Shown: piece by piece, positions 41,559-50,405 of the stretch
Position numbering within the stretch: position 1 is the stretch's first letter
How the letters are laid out: every line of letters begins with the position of its first letter
Assembly: GCA_030430575.1 (NCBI GenBank)
Contig: JAUIKF010000055.1
Coordinates: 1 to 55,316 of the forward strand
Reading direction: 5' to 3'
Source: Bacteroidia bacterium
GTDB taxonomy: Bacteria > Bacteroidota > Bacteroidia > J057
DNA: 55,316 nt
Notes under the pieces: generated by a model
Seen by the model: the letters and a program-made list of their open reading frames with translations, nothing else
Databases searched by the model: none
What the model was told of the DNA's origin: nothing
Position numbers and translations under genes: made by a program

Positions 41559-44009
41559 CTACTCGTACTTCAACGCCTCGATCGGATTGGCCTTGGCGGT
41601 CTTGAGCGTCTGCCAGACGACCGTCCCAATGGCGATCAAGATCACCAATAGGACTGGCACAGCGAATAGCCAAAGGCTGAGGTCCATGGTATAAGCATAA
41701 TCTTCCAGCCACTTCTGGGCACCCCAGACGGCTATTGGAATCGCGATCACCGATGCGATGAGCACCAGGATGACAAACTGTCGAGACAACAGGGCCAGAA
41801 TTTGATTGGTAGAAGCGCCAAGCACTTTTCGAATGCCGATCTCCTTGGTGCGCTGAGCAGCGATGTAGGCAGCCAGGCCCAATAGGCCGAGGCAGGCGAC
41901 AAATATCGCGAGGCCCGCAAATAGCCCAAATATCTTCCCAAATCGCTGATCGGCTTCGTATTGCTTGGCAAAATCATCGTCGAGGAAGAAGTATTCGAAG
42001 GGATTTTGAGGGAAAACAGCATGAAATGCTTCGCCAACTTTCTCCAAGGTCTGAGGAATATTTTGGGGTTGAATTTTCAGGGAATAATAGTCGTGCAGGG
42101 GAAATTCTTTGACAAAATAAGCGATAGGATATTGTTCAAATTGGAGGGACTTATGGTTAATATTTTTGCATACCCCAATGACGGTCACATCCTGCCAGCC
42201 ATTAAAATGGCGGTGTGTAAGTTCTTTGTTCAAGGCATCTTCAGGGGTAGCAAATCCAAGCTCGCTCGCTAGTTTTTCATTGAGGATAGCACCTCTCGTA
42301 TCGGTAGCCATTTCCTTTGAAAAATCTCGCCCAGCTACAATCTCAATTTCATACGTCGAAAGAAAATCTTCATCGATATACATCATTCCTCCAAATTTCC
42401 CCTCATCTGTAGGGGTGTCTTTTAATTTGATGGAATTGCCATTGCCATCTTTTCCAGGTACAATATTGGAAGCGGTAAATCGGCTAATAGCTGCTTCGCG
42501 AAGTAAGGTCTGTTTCAGTACCTCAGCCTTATCCACATAGGTCGAATCTGTCACTGAAGGAGACTTCAACACCAGAATCTGGTCCATGTTAAATCCCAAA
42601 TCCTGGCTGCGCATATAAGATAATTGTTCCGAAACCACCAACGTACCAATAATCAGGAAAATGGATACAGCAAATTGAAAAATCACCAATACCTGCCTAA
42701 AATTAAATTTACTCCCTGATCGATAGACTTTTCCTTTGAGGGTATTGACAGGATTAAAGGAAGAAAGCACAAAGGCGGGATATAGCCCAGCCAAGAAAGT
42801 ACCTCCCAAGAAGATCAGTAGGATGGTCAACCAAATATGCCCACTTTTCCACACAGCCAATCCCGTATCGGCTAATTGCATTTCAGAGCCCACCAAATAG
42901 TTGAAGGAAGGCATCGCAAGCTGTACCATGACAATGGCGAGGATGATCGCAAGCGCATTCATCAAGGCTGATTCCAGCAAAAACTGATTGATCAGGTGCT
43001 TTTTCCCAGCCCCGACCACTTTGCGGAGGCCCACTTCGGCAGACCGCTCAATAGAGCGGGCAGTAGAGAGGTTGATATAATTGACCCATGCAATGATGAG
43101 GATCAGCAAGGCAATCAAGCTGAGGAAGGTAATCGTTTGCGTATTGCTGTTTTCCTCCATCTCATTGTGGAGCTGGCTGTGTAGATGAATGTCAGCTAAA
43201 GGGGTGAGGCCCATGACCTCGATGATCCCATATTGCTCCATGACTTCCCCAATATATTTGTTAACAAATCCCTCAAACTGTGATTCTAGGGCAGATAATT
43301 GAGTTTGAGGCGCTAATTTGAGATAGGTGTAATATTCTGGCCAGACCCAAGTATTGTCCAGTCCCCAGTTTTCGGGAAAGGAAGTGAAGGAGAAAAGGGC
43401 TTCAATTTTTTGGTGAGAATTGGTGGGCAAATTCTTAAGGACCCCTGTGACGGTACAGCTAAAGCGGCCATTGACATCCATGGTCTTACCTATGGGATCA
43501 TCACTCCCAAAATACTTCTTCGCCAATTTCTCCGAAAGCACCATCGTGTTGGGTTCAACCAACGCTGAATGTGCATCCCCAACAACCAGTGGATAATTGA
43601 ACATCCGCAAAAAGGAAGAATCTGCCATATACATTTTGTCCTCATAATAGGCATTCTGCTCCCCTTTGGGGTCAGTATACCCTAGCACAGAAGCACCCGC
43701 AAACACCGACACCTCTACAATCCTTGCAAATGATTCCACTTGAGGGAAATCTCTTTTCATCGCCGGCCCTGCAGCAGGGTGGTTGGATGCCCGCATATTC
43801 ATCTCGTCTCCCCGCCCCATCCCTAAGTCCAGGCGGTAAATCCGATCTAGGTCTTGGTGAAATTGATCGTAGCTCATCTCGAAGGAGATGTACTGGTAGA
43901 TGAGCAGACAAGCTGCCATCCCGATCGCCAAGCCCAGCAGGTTGAGGGCTGTGACGCTTTTGCGCTTCCACATATTGCGAAAGGCTGATCTGAGGTTGTG
44001 GGTAAACAT
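41559..44009 (-). CDS. FtsX/MacB-type ABC permease, paralogue 2
   Basis: 816 residues, same architecture as paralogue 1: MFTHNLRSAFRNMWKRKSVT start, a first TM and periplasmic domain, three central TM helices (SLIALLILIIAWVNYINLS onward), and a C-terminal FtsX domain. It differs throughout the first 670 residues by scattered substitutions but is identical to paralogue 1 over the final 146 or so. It lies upstream of paralogue 1 on the same strand, with a palindromic spacer between them. Co-transcription of both is likely, though the spacer hairpin could reduce read-through. Confidence 0.9.
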   Translation of the reverse strand: MFTHNLRSAFRNMWKRKSVTALNLLGLAIGMAACLLIYQYISFEMSYDQFHQDLDRIYRLDLGMGRGDEMNMRASNHPAAGPAMKRDFPQVESFARIVEVSVFAGASVLGYTDPKGEQNAYYEDKMYMADSSFLRMFNYPLVVGDAHSALVEPNTMVLSEKLAKKYFGSDDPIGKTMDVNGRFSCTVTGVLKNLPTNSHQKIEALFSFTSFPENWGLDNTWVWPEYYTYLKLAPQTQLSALESQFEGFVNKYIGEVMEQYGIIEVMGLTPLADIHLHSQLHNEMEENSNTQTITFLSLIALLILIIAWVNYINLSTARSIERSAEVGLRKVVGAGKKHLINQFLLESALMNALAIILAIVMVQLAMPSFNYLVGSEMQLADTGLAVWKSGHIWLTILLIFLGGTFLAGLYPAFVLSSFNPVNTLKGKVYRSGSKFNFRQVLVIFQFAVSIFLIIGTLVVSEQLSYMRSQDLGFNMDQILVLKSPSVTDSTYVDKAEVLKQTLLREAAISRFTASNIVPGKDGNGNSIKLKDTPTDEGKFGGMMYIDEDFLSTYEIEIVAGRDFSKEMATDTRGAILNEKLASELGFATPEDALNKELTHRHFNGWQDVTVIGVCKNINHKSLQFEQYPIAYFVKEFPLHDYYSLKIQPQNIPQTLEKVGEAFHAVFPQNPFEYFFLDDDFAKQYEADQRFGKIFGLFAGLAIFVACLGLLGLAAYIAAQRTKEIGIRKVLGASTNQILALLSRQFVILVLIASVIAIPIAVWGAQKWLEDYAYTMDLSLWLFAVPVLLVILIAIGTVVWQTLKTAKANPIEALKYE

Positions 44010-44017
44010 AGGTTGGG

Positions 44018-44273
44018 GGTTAAAATAGACCGTTCGGGCCGAAGACGGCCCTCACTGCGAGATCGGTCGCCCTGCGGGCTCCCTGCGAGATCGTTCGTCG
44101 CAAGCTCCTCACTGCGAGACCGCTCGACTCGAAGACTCGTCTCGCTGCGAGACTAAAGGCAAAAAACCTCTCTTTCGGTCTCATAGCGAGTCTTCGAGCG
44201 GTCTCGCAGTGAGGGCTGAGCTTGTCGAAGCCCGAACGATCTCGCCTCTCGCAGCGAGCGAAGCGAGCGGTCT
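44018..44273. repeat. Palindrome-rich spacer, copy C (diverged)
   Basis: About 256 bp of the same CTCGCAGTGAG/CGAGCGGTCTCGCAG units and the core GCGAGACCGCTCG...CGAGCGGTCTCGC, with a rearranged interior and the motif GGGCTGAGCTTGTCGAAGCCC. It separates permease 2 from the His-rich lipoprotein gene. It is less like copies A and B than they are like each other. Confidence 0.8.
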
Positions 44274-44792
44274 CTATTCTGCTTTTAAAGCGTTTCCGCT
44301 GCTGAGAATACTTCCAGCACGGACTTTCATCTGCTTGATGAGTTCTAATTGCTCTTTTTGAACGGCCAGCACCTGCTCAGGGGTGAGCTTGGCAGCTGCA
44401 TCATCGTGGCTATGGTCATGATCATGCCCTTCGCCTTCCCCATGTCCATGATCGTGATCATCAAAACCAGGCACTTCAGACAGGTTAGCCATCCAATTAT
44501 TCATCTCATCTTTTATCGCAATAGACTGAGAAATAACCGAACCGATCGAGCGTATTTTAGCCGAATTGGCGGTATCTTCTCGGTCCAAGGCAGCCATTTC
44601 TGCTTCCATGGTGCTTTTCATGGCATCAATATCAGCTATTTGACTCATGACTTCATTGTGTATGTTAACCGCTTCTGTATGGACGGCAAACGCTTCTTGT
44701 AAAACGGGGTTGTCCTTGGGGTCTTCGCCACAAGCGGTTAAGAGTACACCAATTGCCAAAGAGATAAGGAGTAAGGAGGAAAATCTTTTCAT
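44274..44792 (-). CDS. His/Asp-rich lipoprotein
   Basis: 172 residues. Lipobox LLTAC (Cys21). Helical segments (30-110) flank a metal-binding-looking stretch, DDHDHGHGEGEGHDHDHSHD (about 111-131), with many His and Asp/Glu. Helical residues follow to the end. Such stretches bind Zn, Ni or Co in storage or delivery proteins. The localisation is periplasmic or outer membrane. No transporter of metals is adjacent. The protein is encoded downstream of the M1 peptidase gene on the same strand (57-bp gap), so joint expression is possible. Confidence 0.8.
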   Translation of the reverse strand: MKRFSSLLLISLAIGVLLTACGEDPKDNPVLQEAFAVHTEAVNIHNEVMSQIADIDAMKSTMEAEMAALDREDTANSAKIRSIGSVISQSIAIKDEMNNWMANLSEVPGFDDHDHGHGEGEGHDHDHSHDDAAAKLTPEQVLAVQKEQLELIKQMKVRAGSILSSGNALKAE

Positions 44793-44849
44793 AATTAGAT
44801 GTTTTGAGAAGTTCAGGTGTTAGTTGAAAGCAAAATAATACAAAATAGC

Positions 44850-46679
44850 CTATTTGGCTACATCGACGTGATTATTGTCGGGATTGACATCCGCCAAACG
44901 TTCGCTGGCGTCTAGGGTAACGGTCTTGAGTTTTTTACCTGGACGGAATATCGTTAAGGTATAAATAGGATTCACCCAGTTCCAGTCAGGCAAAACAGTG
45001 AAACCATTTATTTCGTGCTCTTGAGGCTTGGCCCCACGCATAATCCGTAGGGGGATATGGAGGATCTCTTTGCTTCCATCTTTGAAGGTCAGTTCCAAAT
45101 CCACAGGCATGGGCATGGTACCGGTATTCTCTAAGGTAATGGTAATTGCCTTACGCTTTGCTTTGACCTCTTTGATGCCATAATCGATGACCTTGGTCGT
45201 ATTGATAAAATAGTCAAAATACCAATCCAACTCCAGCCCTGACACCTTCTCTGCGACACGTTTGAAGTCGCGTGGTTCTGGATGGCGAAACGCCCATTCC
45301 TGAAAAAATCGCCGCAGGCTGGTCTGCAAGGCTTTATCTCCAATAATATACCCTAGTTGCCGCAGAAAGACGGTCCCTTTGGAATAGGTGCCCACACTGT
45401 AAGCATAGTTGCGGGTATAATGGTCCCCATGCGTATTGCTAGGCTCTTCCCATCCTTTCTCTATTATTCTAAAATATCGTGCATAGGCCCCTTGATGCGG
45501 ATTTTTTGCCCCTTTTTCCAATAAGCTATCGATCATCAAATCCTCTACATAACTCGCAAAACCTTCGTCCATCCATGGATAATTGGCCTCATTGAATCCG
45601 AGCACACCATAATACCAGGCATGCATGACTTCATGAACCGTCGTTCCTAGCAGGCTTCCCATGCTCCTACGGCCTGTGACCAATGTACTCATGGGGTATT
45701 CCATGCCACCATCCCCCCCTTGGATGACCGTAAACTGGTCATAAGGATATTTGCCATAATGCTTATTCACCAATTCAAACAAGCGAACCGTATAGCCTTG
45801 TAATTTTTTCCAGTTGTCACGCACGCTGTCTGCTTGGTAGATGAAATGGAGCATAGGCCCGTCAGGTACGGGCACCTGTTCATGGACATAGTCTGGGTCT
45901 GCTGCCCAGGCAAAGTCATGCACATTGGGCGCAAGAAAGTGCCAGCGGAGCTTGCCATCTGAGGGACGTGTGACCTCTTGGCCTTCTCTTTCATAACCAT
46001 GTCCAATTTCCTGTGGATTCTGCAGATAGCCTGTCCCGCCTATCACATAGGCAGAATCTATTGTAATGGTCACGTCAAAGTCACCCCATTCCCCATAAAA
46101 TTCACGCCCAATATAAGGGTCTGCATGCCATCCTTCGAGGTCGTAAGCACACATTTTTGGGTACCATTGGGTCATGGAATAATCAATCCCTTCCTTATTA
46201 TCTCGCCCTGAGCGGCGAATCTGTTTGGGCACTTGGCTAGTAAATGTCATTTCAAAAAGTACTTCTTCCCCTGGCTTGATGGCCTCCACCAATTCCACTT
46301 CGAGGATAGTCCCAGCGACCTCGTAAGAGAGGGCTGCTCCGTTTTGTGTCAACGAATGAATGCGCTGGAAACCGATTTCAGTGCTGTCAAGTCCTCGTAT
46401 TCGCTTGCCTACCCGCCCGTCAGGATCAGGGAGGTGATGGTTGCGCTCATCCATCATGCTATAAGGCTGGAAAGCGTTGAAATAGAGGTGATAAAAAACG
46501 CGATGAAGCGTATCGGGGGAATGATTAGTATAGGTCAGACGTTGGGTACCTGCTACACGATGGGTCTCTACATCGAGGGAGACGTCCATGACGTAGTTGA
46601 CATGCTGCTGCCAGCGTGTTTGAGCGAGGGTAAGTAAGGGGAGGAGGGTAAGAAGGATTCCTACAAAAAGGCGTTGCAT
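44850..46679 (-). CDS. Secreted M1-family metallopeptidase
   Basis: 609 residues from the ATG at 46679, which opens a signal peptide (MQRLFVGILLTLLPLLTLAQ). The M1 fold starts with a beta domain (VNYVMDVSLDVETHRVAGTQ). The zinc site is HEVMH, with the third ligand Glu 19 residues on in PWMDEGFASYVE. GGMEYPMSTLV is the exopeptidase GxMEN-like loop, here GGMEY, so aminopeptidase specificity may be altered. The enzyme is exported. The upstream alternative start adds 19 residues without signal character. It is the likely first gene of a pair with the His-rich lipoprotein. Confidence 0.9.
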   Translation of the reverse strand: MQRLFVGILLTLLPLLTLAQTRWQQHVNYVMDVSLDVETHRVAGTQRLTYTNHSPDTLHRVFYHLYFNAFQPYSMMDERNHHLPDPDGRVGKRIRGLDSTEIGFQRIHSLTQNGAALSYEVAGTILEVELVEAIKPGEEVLFEMTFTSQVPKQIRRSGRDNKEGIDYSMTQWYPKMCAYDLEGWHADPYIGREFYGEWGDFDVTITIDSAYVIGGTGYLQNPQEIGHGYEREGQEVTRPSDGKLRWHFLAPNVHDFAWAADPDYVHEQVPVPDGPMLHFIYQADSVRDNWKKLQGYTVRLFELVNKHYGKYPYDQFTVIQGGDGGMEYPMSTLVTGRRSMGSLLGTTVHEVMHAWYYGVLGFNEANYPWMDEGFASYVEDLMIDSLLEKGAKNPHQGAYARYFRIIEKGWEEPSNTHGDHYTRNYAYSVGTYSKGTVFLRQLGYIIGDKALQTSLRRFFQEWAFRHPEPRDFKRVAEKVSGLELDWYFDYFINTTKVIDYGIKEVKAKRKAITITLENTGTMPMPVDLELTFKDGSKEILHIPLRIMRGAKPQEHEINGFTVLPDWNWVNPIYTLTIFRPGKKLKTVTLDASERLADVNPDNNHVDVAK

Positions 46680-46812
46680 GTGGAGGATATTATTTACTAA
46701 AAAATACGCTTGGTTCAACAGATAACTTTGAACCAACAGCGAATTAACAAATAACCTACCAGAAAAACGTCGTTTCTATGCGTGATGCGTTGCAAAATGT
46801 TTCGTTTTACCT

Positions 46813-47637
46813 TTATTTCCCAAATACAATCGGGGCAATTGCCACCCAAGGATTTGGCCCATCTCCCAGGATGGGGTATTTCTTCCGAGAAGGCTTACGC
46901 CTATGAAAGCTGGTGATGCCAGCGGGATGCTTTCGATTTCGTCCATGAAACAGGAAATACTGGGTCACACGGCCCTTTTTGTCTTTTTTTACCTTCACCA
47001 CAATCCCCAGATGCTTGATCCCTTTTCCCTGAATCATTAGTTCATCTACCGTGGCATCGCTATAGTCGTCTCCTTCATTTCCATAGAACATCACCGCCCC
47101 AGGCCGGATCATCTCTGCCAACGCTAGCGGATCATGTACCAAAAACAACTGCTTATGCTTATGGTACCATAATGCCAACGACCGCGAATCGCGGTAGCGG
47201 TTGAAGGCAGGATACGCCTGCTCCGGGCATTCCACCTTCAGTTCCCATAAGACGCGGTGGAAGATTCCTGAGCAATCTGCCGTATCAGCAGAGCTGTATT
47301 TGATTTTCTGAGATTCCATCATCTTGGCGATAGCCATCAATGTGCCTGCCAAATCCGTCGTCTGGCCATCGCAGGTGGCTTCATAGCCGCCGGAGAGGTG
47401 AGCGTACTGGGAGATGTTGGGGGAAAGTTTTGCGTTTTGAGTTTTGGGTTTTGAGTTGGTGTTGGATGATGAAGGGGGAACAGAGTTAGGCGTAACGGTG
47501 TCAACGGGAGGGGATTCTGGTATTACCTCCACAGGAACTGTTTCTGAGGGAGGAGGTTTCTTGGACGTGCAGGATGACAGCAGCAAACAAAGACTACTGA
47601 TCAGCAGACATGCAAAAGGAGCATAAATTCTAATCAT
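46813..47637 (-). CDS. NlpC/P60-like lipoprotein
   Basis: 274 residues from the ATG at 47637; starting eight codons upstream would bury the signal. Lipobox LLLSSC. A Pro/Ser/Thr-rich spacer follows. The C-terminal domain has an NlpC/P60-style arrangement: the nucleophile Cys in TADCSGIFHRVL, then GAVMFYG and the His in IKHLGIVVKV, and FHGRN later. Such enzymes cut peptidoglycan peptides. The motif spacing is unusual and the identification is by pattern only. It is divergent from the T9SS pseudogene. Confidence 0.7.
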   Translation of the reverse strand: MIRIYAPFACLLISSLCLLLSSCTSKKPPPSETVPVEVIPESPPVDTVTPNSVPPSSSNTNSKPKTQNAKLSPNISQYAHLSGGYEATCDGQTTDLAGTLMAIAKMMESQKIKYSSADTADCSGIFHRVLWELKVECPEQAYPAFNRYRDSRSLALWYHKHKQLFLVHDPLALAEMIRPGAVMFYGNEGDDYSDATVDELMIQGKGIKHLGIVVKVKKDKKGRVTQYFLFHGRNRKHPAGITSFHRRKPSRKKYPILGDGPNPWVAIAPIVFGK

Positions 47638-47781
47638 TTCATTGACAAATTCTTCCTGCAAGTTGCGGATTTTTTCGGTTAGTTTAAGATGTTCTTTTAT
47701 TCAAAAATTACCTTCGCACAAACCAGTCAACAGGGCGAATTATTTGCAAGGGCGAATTATATTTCGTGTTCATGTAATATC

Positions 47782-47812
47782 TTGCTTGAGAACAAACAAA
47801 CTCTTAGCTTTG
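47782..47812 (+). promoter_or_regulatory. Intact promoter ahead of a pseudogene
   Basis: TTG (47782-47784), 20 bases, TAGCTTTG (47805-47812): an exact match to the Bacteroidota consensus. It lies 20 bp before the first surviving frame of the decayed T9SS substrate, which lacks its signal peptide, so the promoter may be all that is left of the original 5' end. Confidence 0.65.
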
Positions 47813-47832
47813 TAATACTTCCCATTTTATAA

Positions 47833-48929
47833 TCAGAAAAAACACTTGATGGAAAAGACCCCAGAGGAGAGTTGATAGAAGGAACTTCTGGAAAACTTTT
47901 TGGTACCACCAGTGCCTGGGCACCCCTCGACGATGGAACCGTCTTCTGCATCAACAAAAACGGCTCAGGCTTCAACACCCTTCACATCTTCGACGACGAT
48001 GTCCGCTCAGATGGAGGCAATCCATTTGGTGAATTGCTCATCATTCCCAATGACCTCACGCCCCAGATCCAGTCCTTCACGTCTGCCCGTGCGATCTTCC
48101 TGCTGGCTGGGCCAACCAGGACATCGGCAATACCGGAGGGATTGTGGGAGATGTTTGTTATTACCAAAACCAATACTACGTAGAGGCTTCAGGAGACGGT
48201 ATCGCTGGCCTGTCTGATCGCATCCAATACATCTACCTTCCCTATCAGGGCAATGTAGACATCATTGCCCGTGTCAATTGGATCAAGAATTTCTCCACGG
48301 AGGAAGCAGGCGTCATGCTCCGCGAAACCCTAACACCGGGCTCTCCACAGGTGAGCATGATCGTTAATGGTCAGCGCCTTGGCAAACTCTATAGCCGTGC
48401 CACAGCAGGCGGAGCGACAGCGACCAACGCCACCAAACCTGCCCGCCGCCGTCTTAACTCTTGGGTTCGTCTGAGCCGTTCTGGCAACAATGTCATTGCT
48501 TATTACTCGCGCAATGGCACGATCTGGGACTATGTAGGGATTGCACAATTCAGCACCAGCGGCGGCTATTATGTAGGCCTTGTCACTACGACTTCCAACA
48601 CTGGGAAAAGTTGTGACTACATCCTCGACAACGTCAGCGTGGATGGCGTACCCTATCGTCTGGCTAATATGCCAGCTTCACTCAGCGTAGAGGCATTCCC
48701 CAATCCGTTTGGGACACGCCTATCTTTGGACATCGCCACTTTAGAAGCAAATCAGGCTAGCCTGATCATGGTCAATCAATTGGGGCAAGTGGTCCTTAGA
48801 GAGTCCCTTTCGCTGCCGGGTGGCGAATATAGCCATTCGCTCAATACCGCTCAGCTAAGTGCCGGCGTCTACTTCCTGCGCGTGCAGGTGGGAGAGGAAA
48901 TGACTACCGTAAAGGTGGTGAAGGAATGA
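47833..48929 (+). pseudogene. Decayed T9SS-secreted protein (GloVer repeat, lectin-like domain, sorting domain)
   Basis: Frame 1 (47833 to about 48060) reads DGKDPRGELIEGTSGKLFGT and DDGTVFCINKNGSGFNTLHI, one unit of the GloVer-type repeat. A stop precedes it and it has no start or signal peptide. The frame then changes near 48060-48100 to a frame reading PAGWANQDIGNTGGIVGDVC and a concanavalin-like (DUF1349-type) domain to about residue 175 of the later frame. The end is a type A T9SS sorting domain (SVEAFPNPFGTRL...SAGVYFLRVQVGEEMTTVKV). A GTG at 48144 could still allow a 261-residue product, but without a signal it would not be secreted. A 5' deletion plus frameshift is the simplest reading. 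Confidence 0.75.
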
Positions 48930-48964
48930 TAATGGATTAAGAGATAAAGATACGTATGCTAAAA

Positions 48965-49006
48965 ATCCCTCACAGGTAATAAACCTATGAGGGATCTCTT
49001 TTTTAT
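48965..49006 (+). terminator. Terminator after the T9SS pseudogene
   Basis: Stem ATCCCTCA-AGGT with ACCT-TGAGGGAT (48965-48995, one mismatch) followed by CTCTTTTTT. It serves the plus-strand relic. Confidence 0.75.
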
Positions 49007-49026
49007 ATAACCCTTTTAGGGATTTA

Positions 49027-50010
49027 CTACTTCACTTTTGGATTCGTGCGGGCCTGAATCTGACGAGCGGTGAAGCCATAATCGATCACGATGACATCTG
49101 TTTTGCCAATCTGCTCAGGTACGTTAAAGCGCATTACCTCTTTACCTGCCCCCCCTGAACCTCCATCTGCCGTTCCTGTGGCAAAAGAGCCTTCTGCGTG
49201 GTTGCTACCACTGGTAGCTGCTACCAATTGACCTTCCAGGTATGCGATTACGGTGTAGGGAGTAGCATCGCCATCTGGCTGGCATTCCTCATAAAAATCA
49301 ACTCGTACGATGTAATCACCTGCAAGCACGACTGCCCCATCTCCAAAGGTGATATTTTCATTACGGACGCCATCGATATCACAAGCTGCATTCGAATCGA
49401 TATCTAGTAAACCGCCAGTACTTGACTGTGTATTTCCGTAATATATCTCTTCGCCATCAGGCTGGACCAAATGAAGGTCAACATCGTTATCAACTTGCCA
49501 AGCGAGGCTTACCTGAAGATTACCTGTTCCAGCTGCCACGCGTGTCATTGGTATTTTATGCGGCTCACTGACATTATTTTTTTCGTCTAATAGGTGCACC
49601 AAAATAGAGATCGCATTGTCAATAAGGTCTTGATCTAGCAGCATCGTAAGGTCGATACTTGAACTATTGCCTGGCACATTAATCCGATAATAACCATGCT
49701 CACCTTCCATAGCGAGCAAGACATGGGTCACATCATCATTAGGGTCTTCAAAATGAATCGTGAGGAGGTTGGTCCCACCAGCGATGACAGAACCGTTTCC
49801 AGTGATATTTTTGATAACAGGTTGTTTGTTTTCATTTCCCTTAGGTTCAGGCAAGGTCTCTTCGATTAGCTCGGCATTGAGGAAAGAGACAGCTTCGTGG
49901 ATAGTAGGGATTACTTCTTCAACTTTATCACAGCTAGTGAGATTAACCATCATAGTTGAGCTGATAAGGGCTAAGATAAAGATGCGGATGGAAGTCTTTA
50001 AAGTTTTCAT
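49027..50010 (-). CDS. Lipoprotein with YfaP/DUF2135-like domain
   Basis: 327 residues. Lipobox NLTSC (Cys27). Residues 60-165 look like a beta-sandwich (NGSVIAGGTNLLTIHFED...). From about 167 comes a YfaP-type domain: VSLAWQVDNDVDLHLVQPDG, EEIYYGNTQSSTGGLLDIDS, GAVVLAGDYIVRVDFYEEC and PYTVIAYLEGQLV. Such domains are found in exported proteins with unknown ligands. The localisation is the envelope. It lies between the two T9SS relics on the other strand. I see no operon partner. Confidence 0.8.
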   Translation of the reverse strand: MKTLKTSIRIFILALISSTMMVNLTSCDKVEEVIPTIHEAVSFLNAELIEETLPEPKGNENKQPVIKNITGNGSVIAGGTNLLTIHFEDPNDDVTHVLLAMEGEHGYYRINVPGNSSSIDLTMLLDQDLIDNAISILVHLLDEKNNVSEPHKIPMTRVAAGTGNLQVSLAWQVDNDVDLHLVQPDGEEIYYGNTQSSTGGLLDIDSNAACDIDGVRNENITFGDGAVVLAGDYIVRVDFYEECQPDGDATPYTVIAYLEGQLVAATSGSNHAEGSFATGTADGGSGGAGKEVMRFNVPEQIGKTDVIVIDYGFTARQIQARTNPKVK

Positions 50011-50148
50011 CTTAATTTTGATTTTTTAGGTTGAATAGAAATGAGGTACTTAGGAAAAACTGTTTTAGAGATAAATTTCCATTTACACCTAATGAGTGCC
50101 CCTTTCTGAAAAAGGTAACAACCGCCCCAAGGAAAGCTGGAATTATTA

Positions 50149-50346
50149 ATTCATTATTGGCCAAGCGGTGAAGCTGTAACAGACCTGACCAACCAACTTG
50201 GTCAGGTGGTCCTCAGAGAAAGTCTTCCTCTGCCAGGTGGGGAGCTACAGCACGCCCTCAACCTCTCCCAGCTCAGCGCTGGCGTCTACTTCCTGCGGGT
50301 CCGCGCAGGGGAAGAGGTCACCACCGTGAAGGTGGTGAAGGAATAA
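50149..50346 (+). pseudogene. Relic of a T9SS type A sorting domain
   Basis: In the frame ending at the TAA at 50344-50346 the sequence reads VTDLTNQLGQVVLRESLPLP, then a GGELQHALNLSQLSAGVYFL block, then RVRAGEEVTTVKVVKE. This is the C-terminal half of a sorting domain paralogous to that at 48700-48929. No start, signal peptide or upstream domain is present. It is a 3' fragment left from a deletion. Confidence 0.8.
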
Positions 50347-50364
50347 AATTGAATTGCTAAGCAA

Positions 50365-50405
50365 ATGGCCTGGTTTTAAATGATTTAAACCAGGCCATAT
50401 TTTAT
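50365..50405. terminator. Bidirectional terminator between the relic and the P450 gene
   Basis: A perfect 12-bp stem (ATGGCCTGGTTT at 50365-50376 with AAACCAGGCCAT at 50387-50398), extended by AAA/TTT near the loop, with ATATTTT after it. It lies at the P450 stop codon and can end both strands. Confidence 0.8.
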
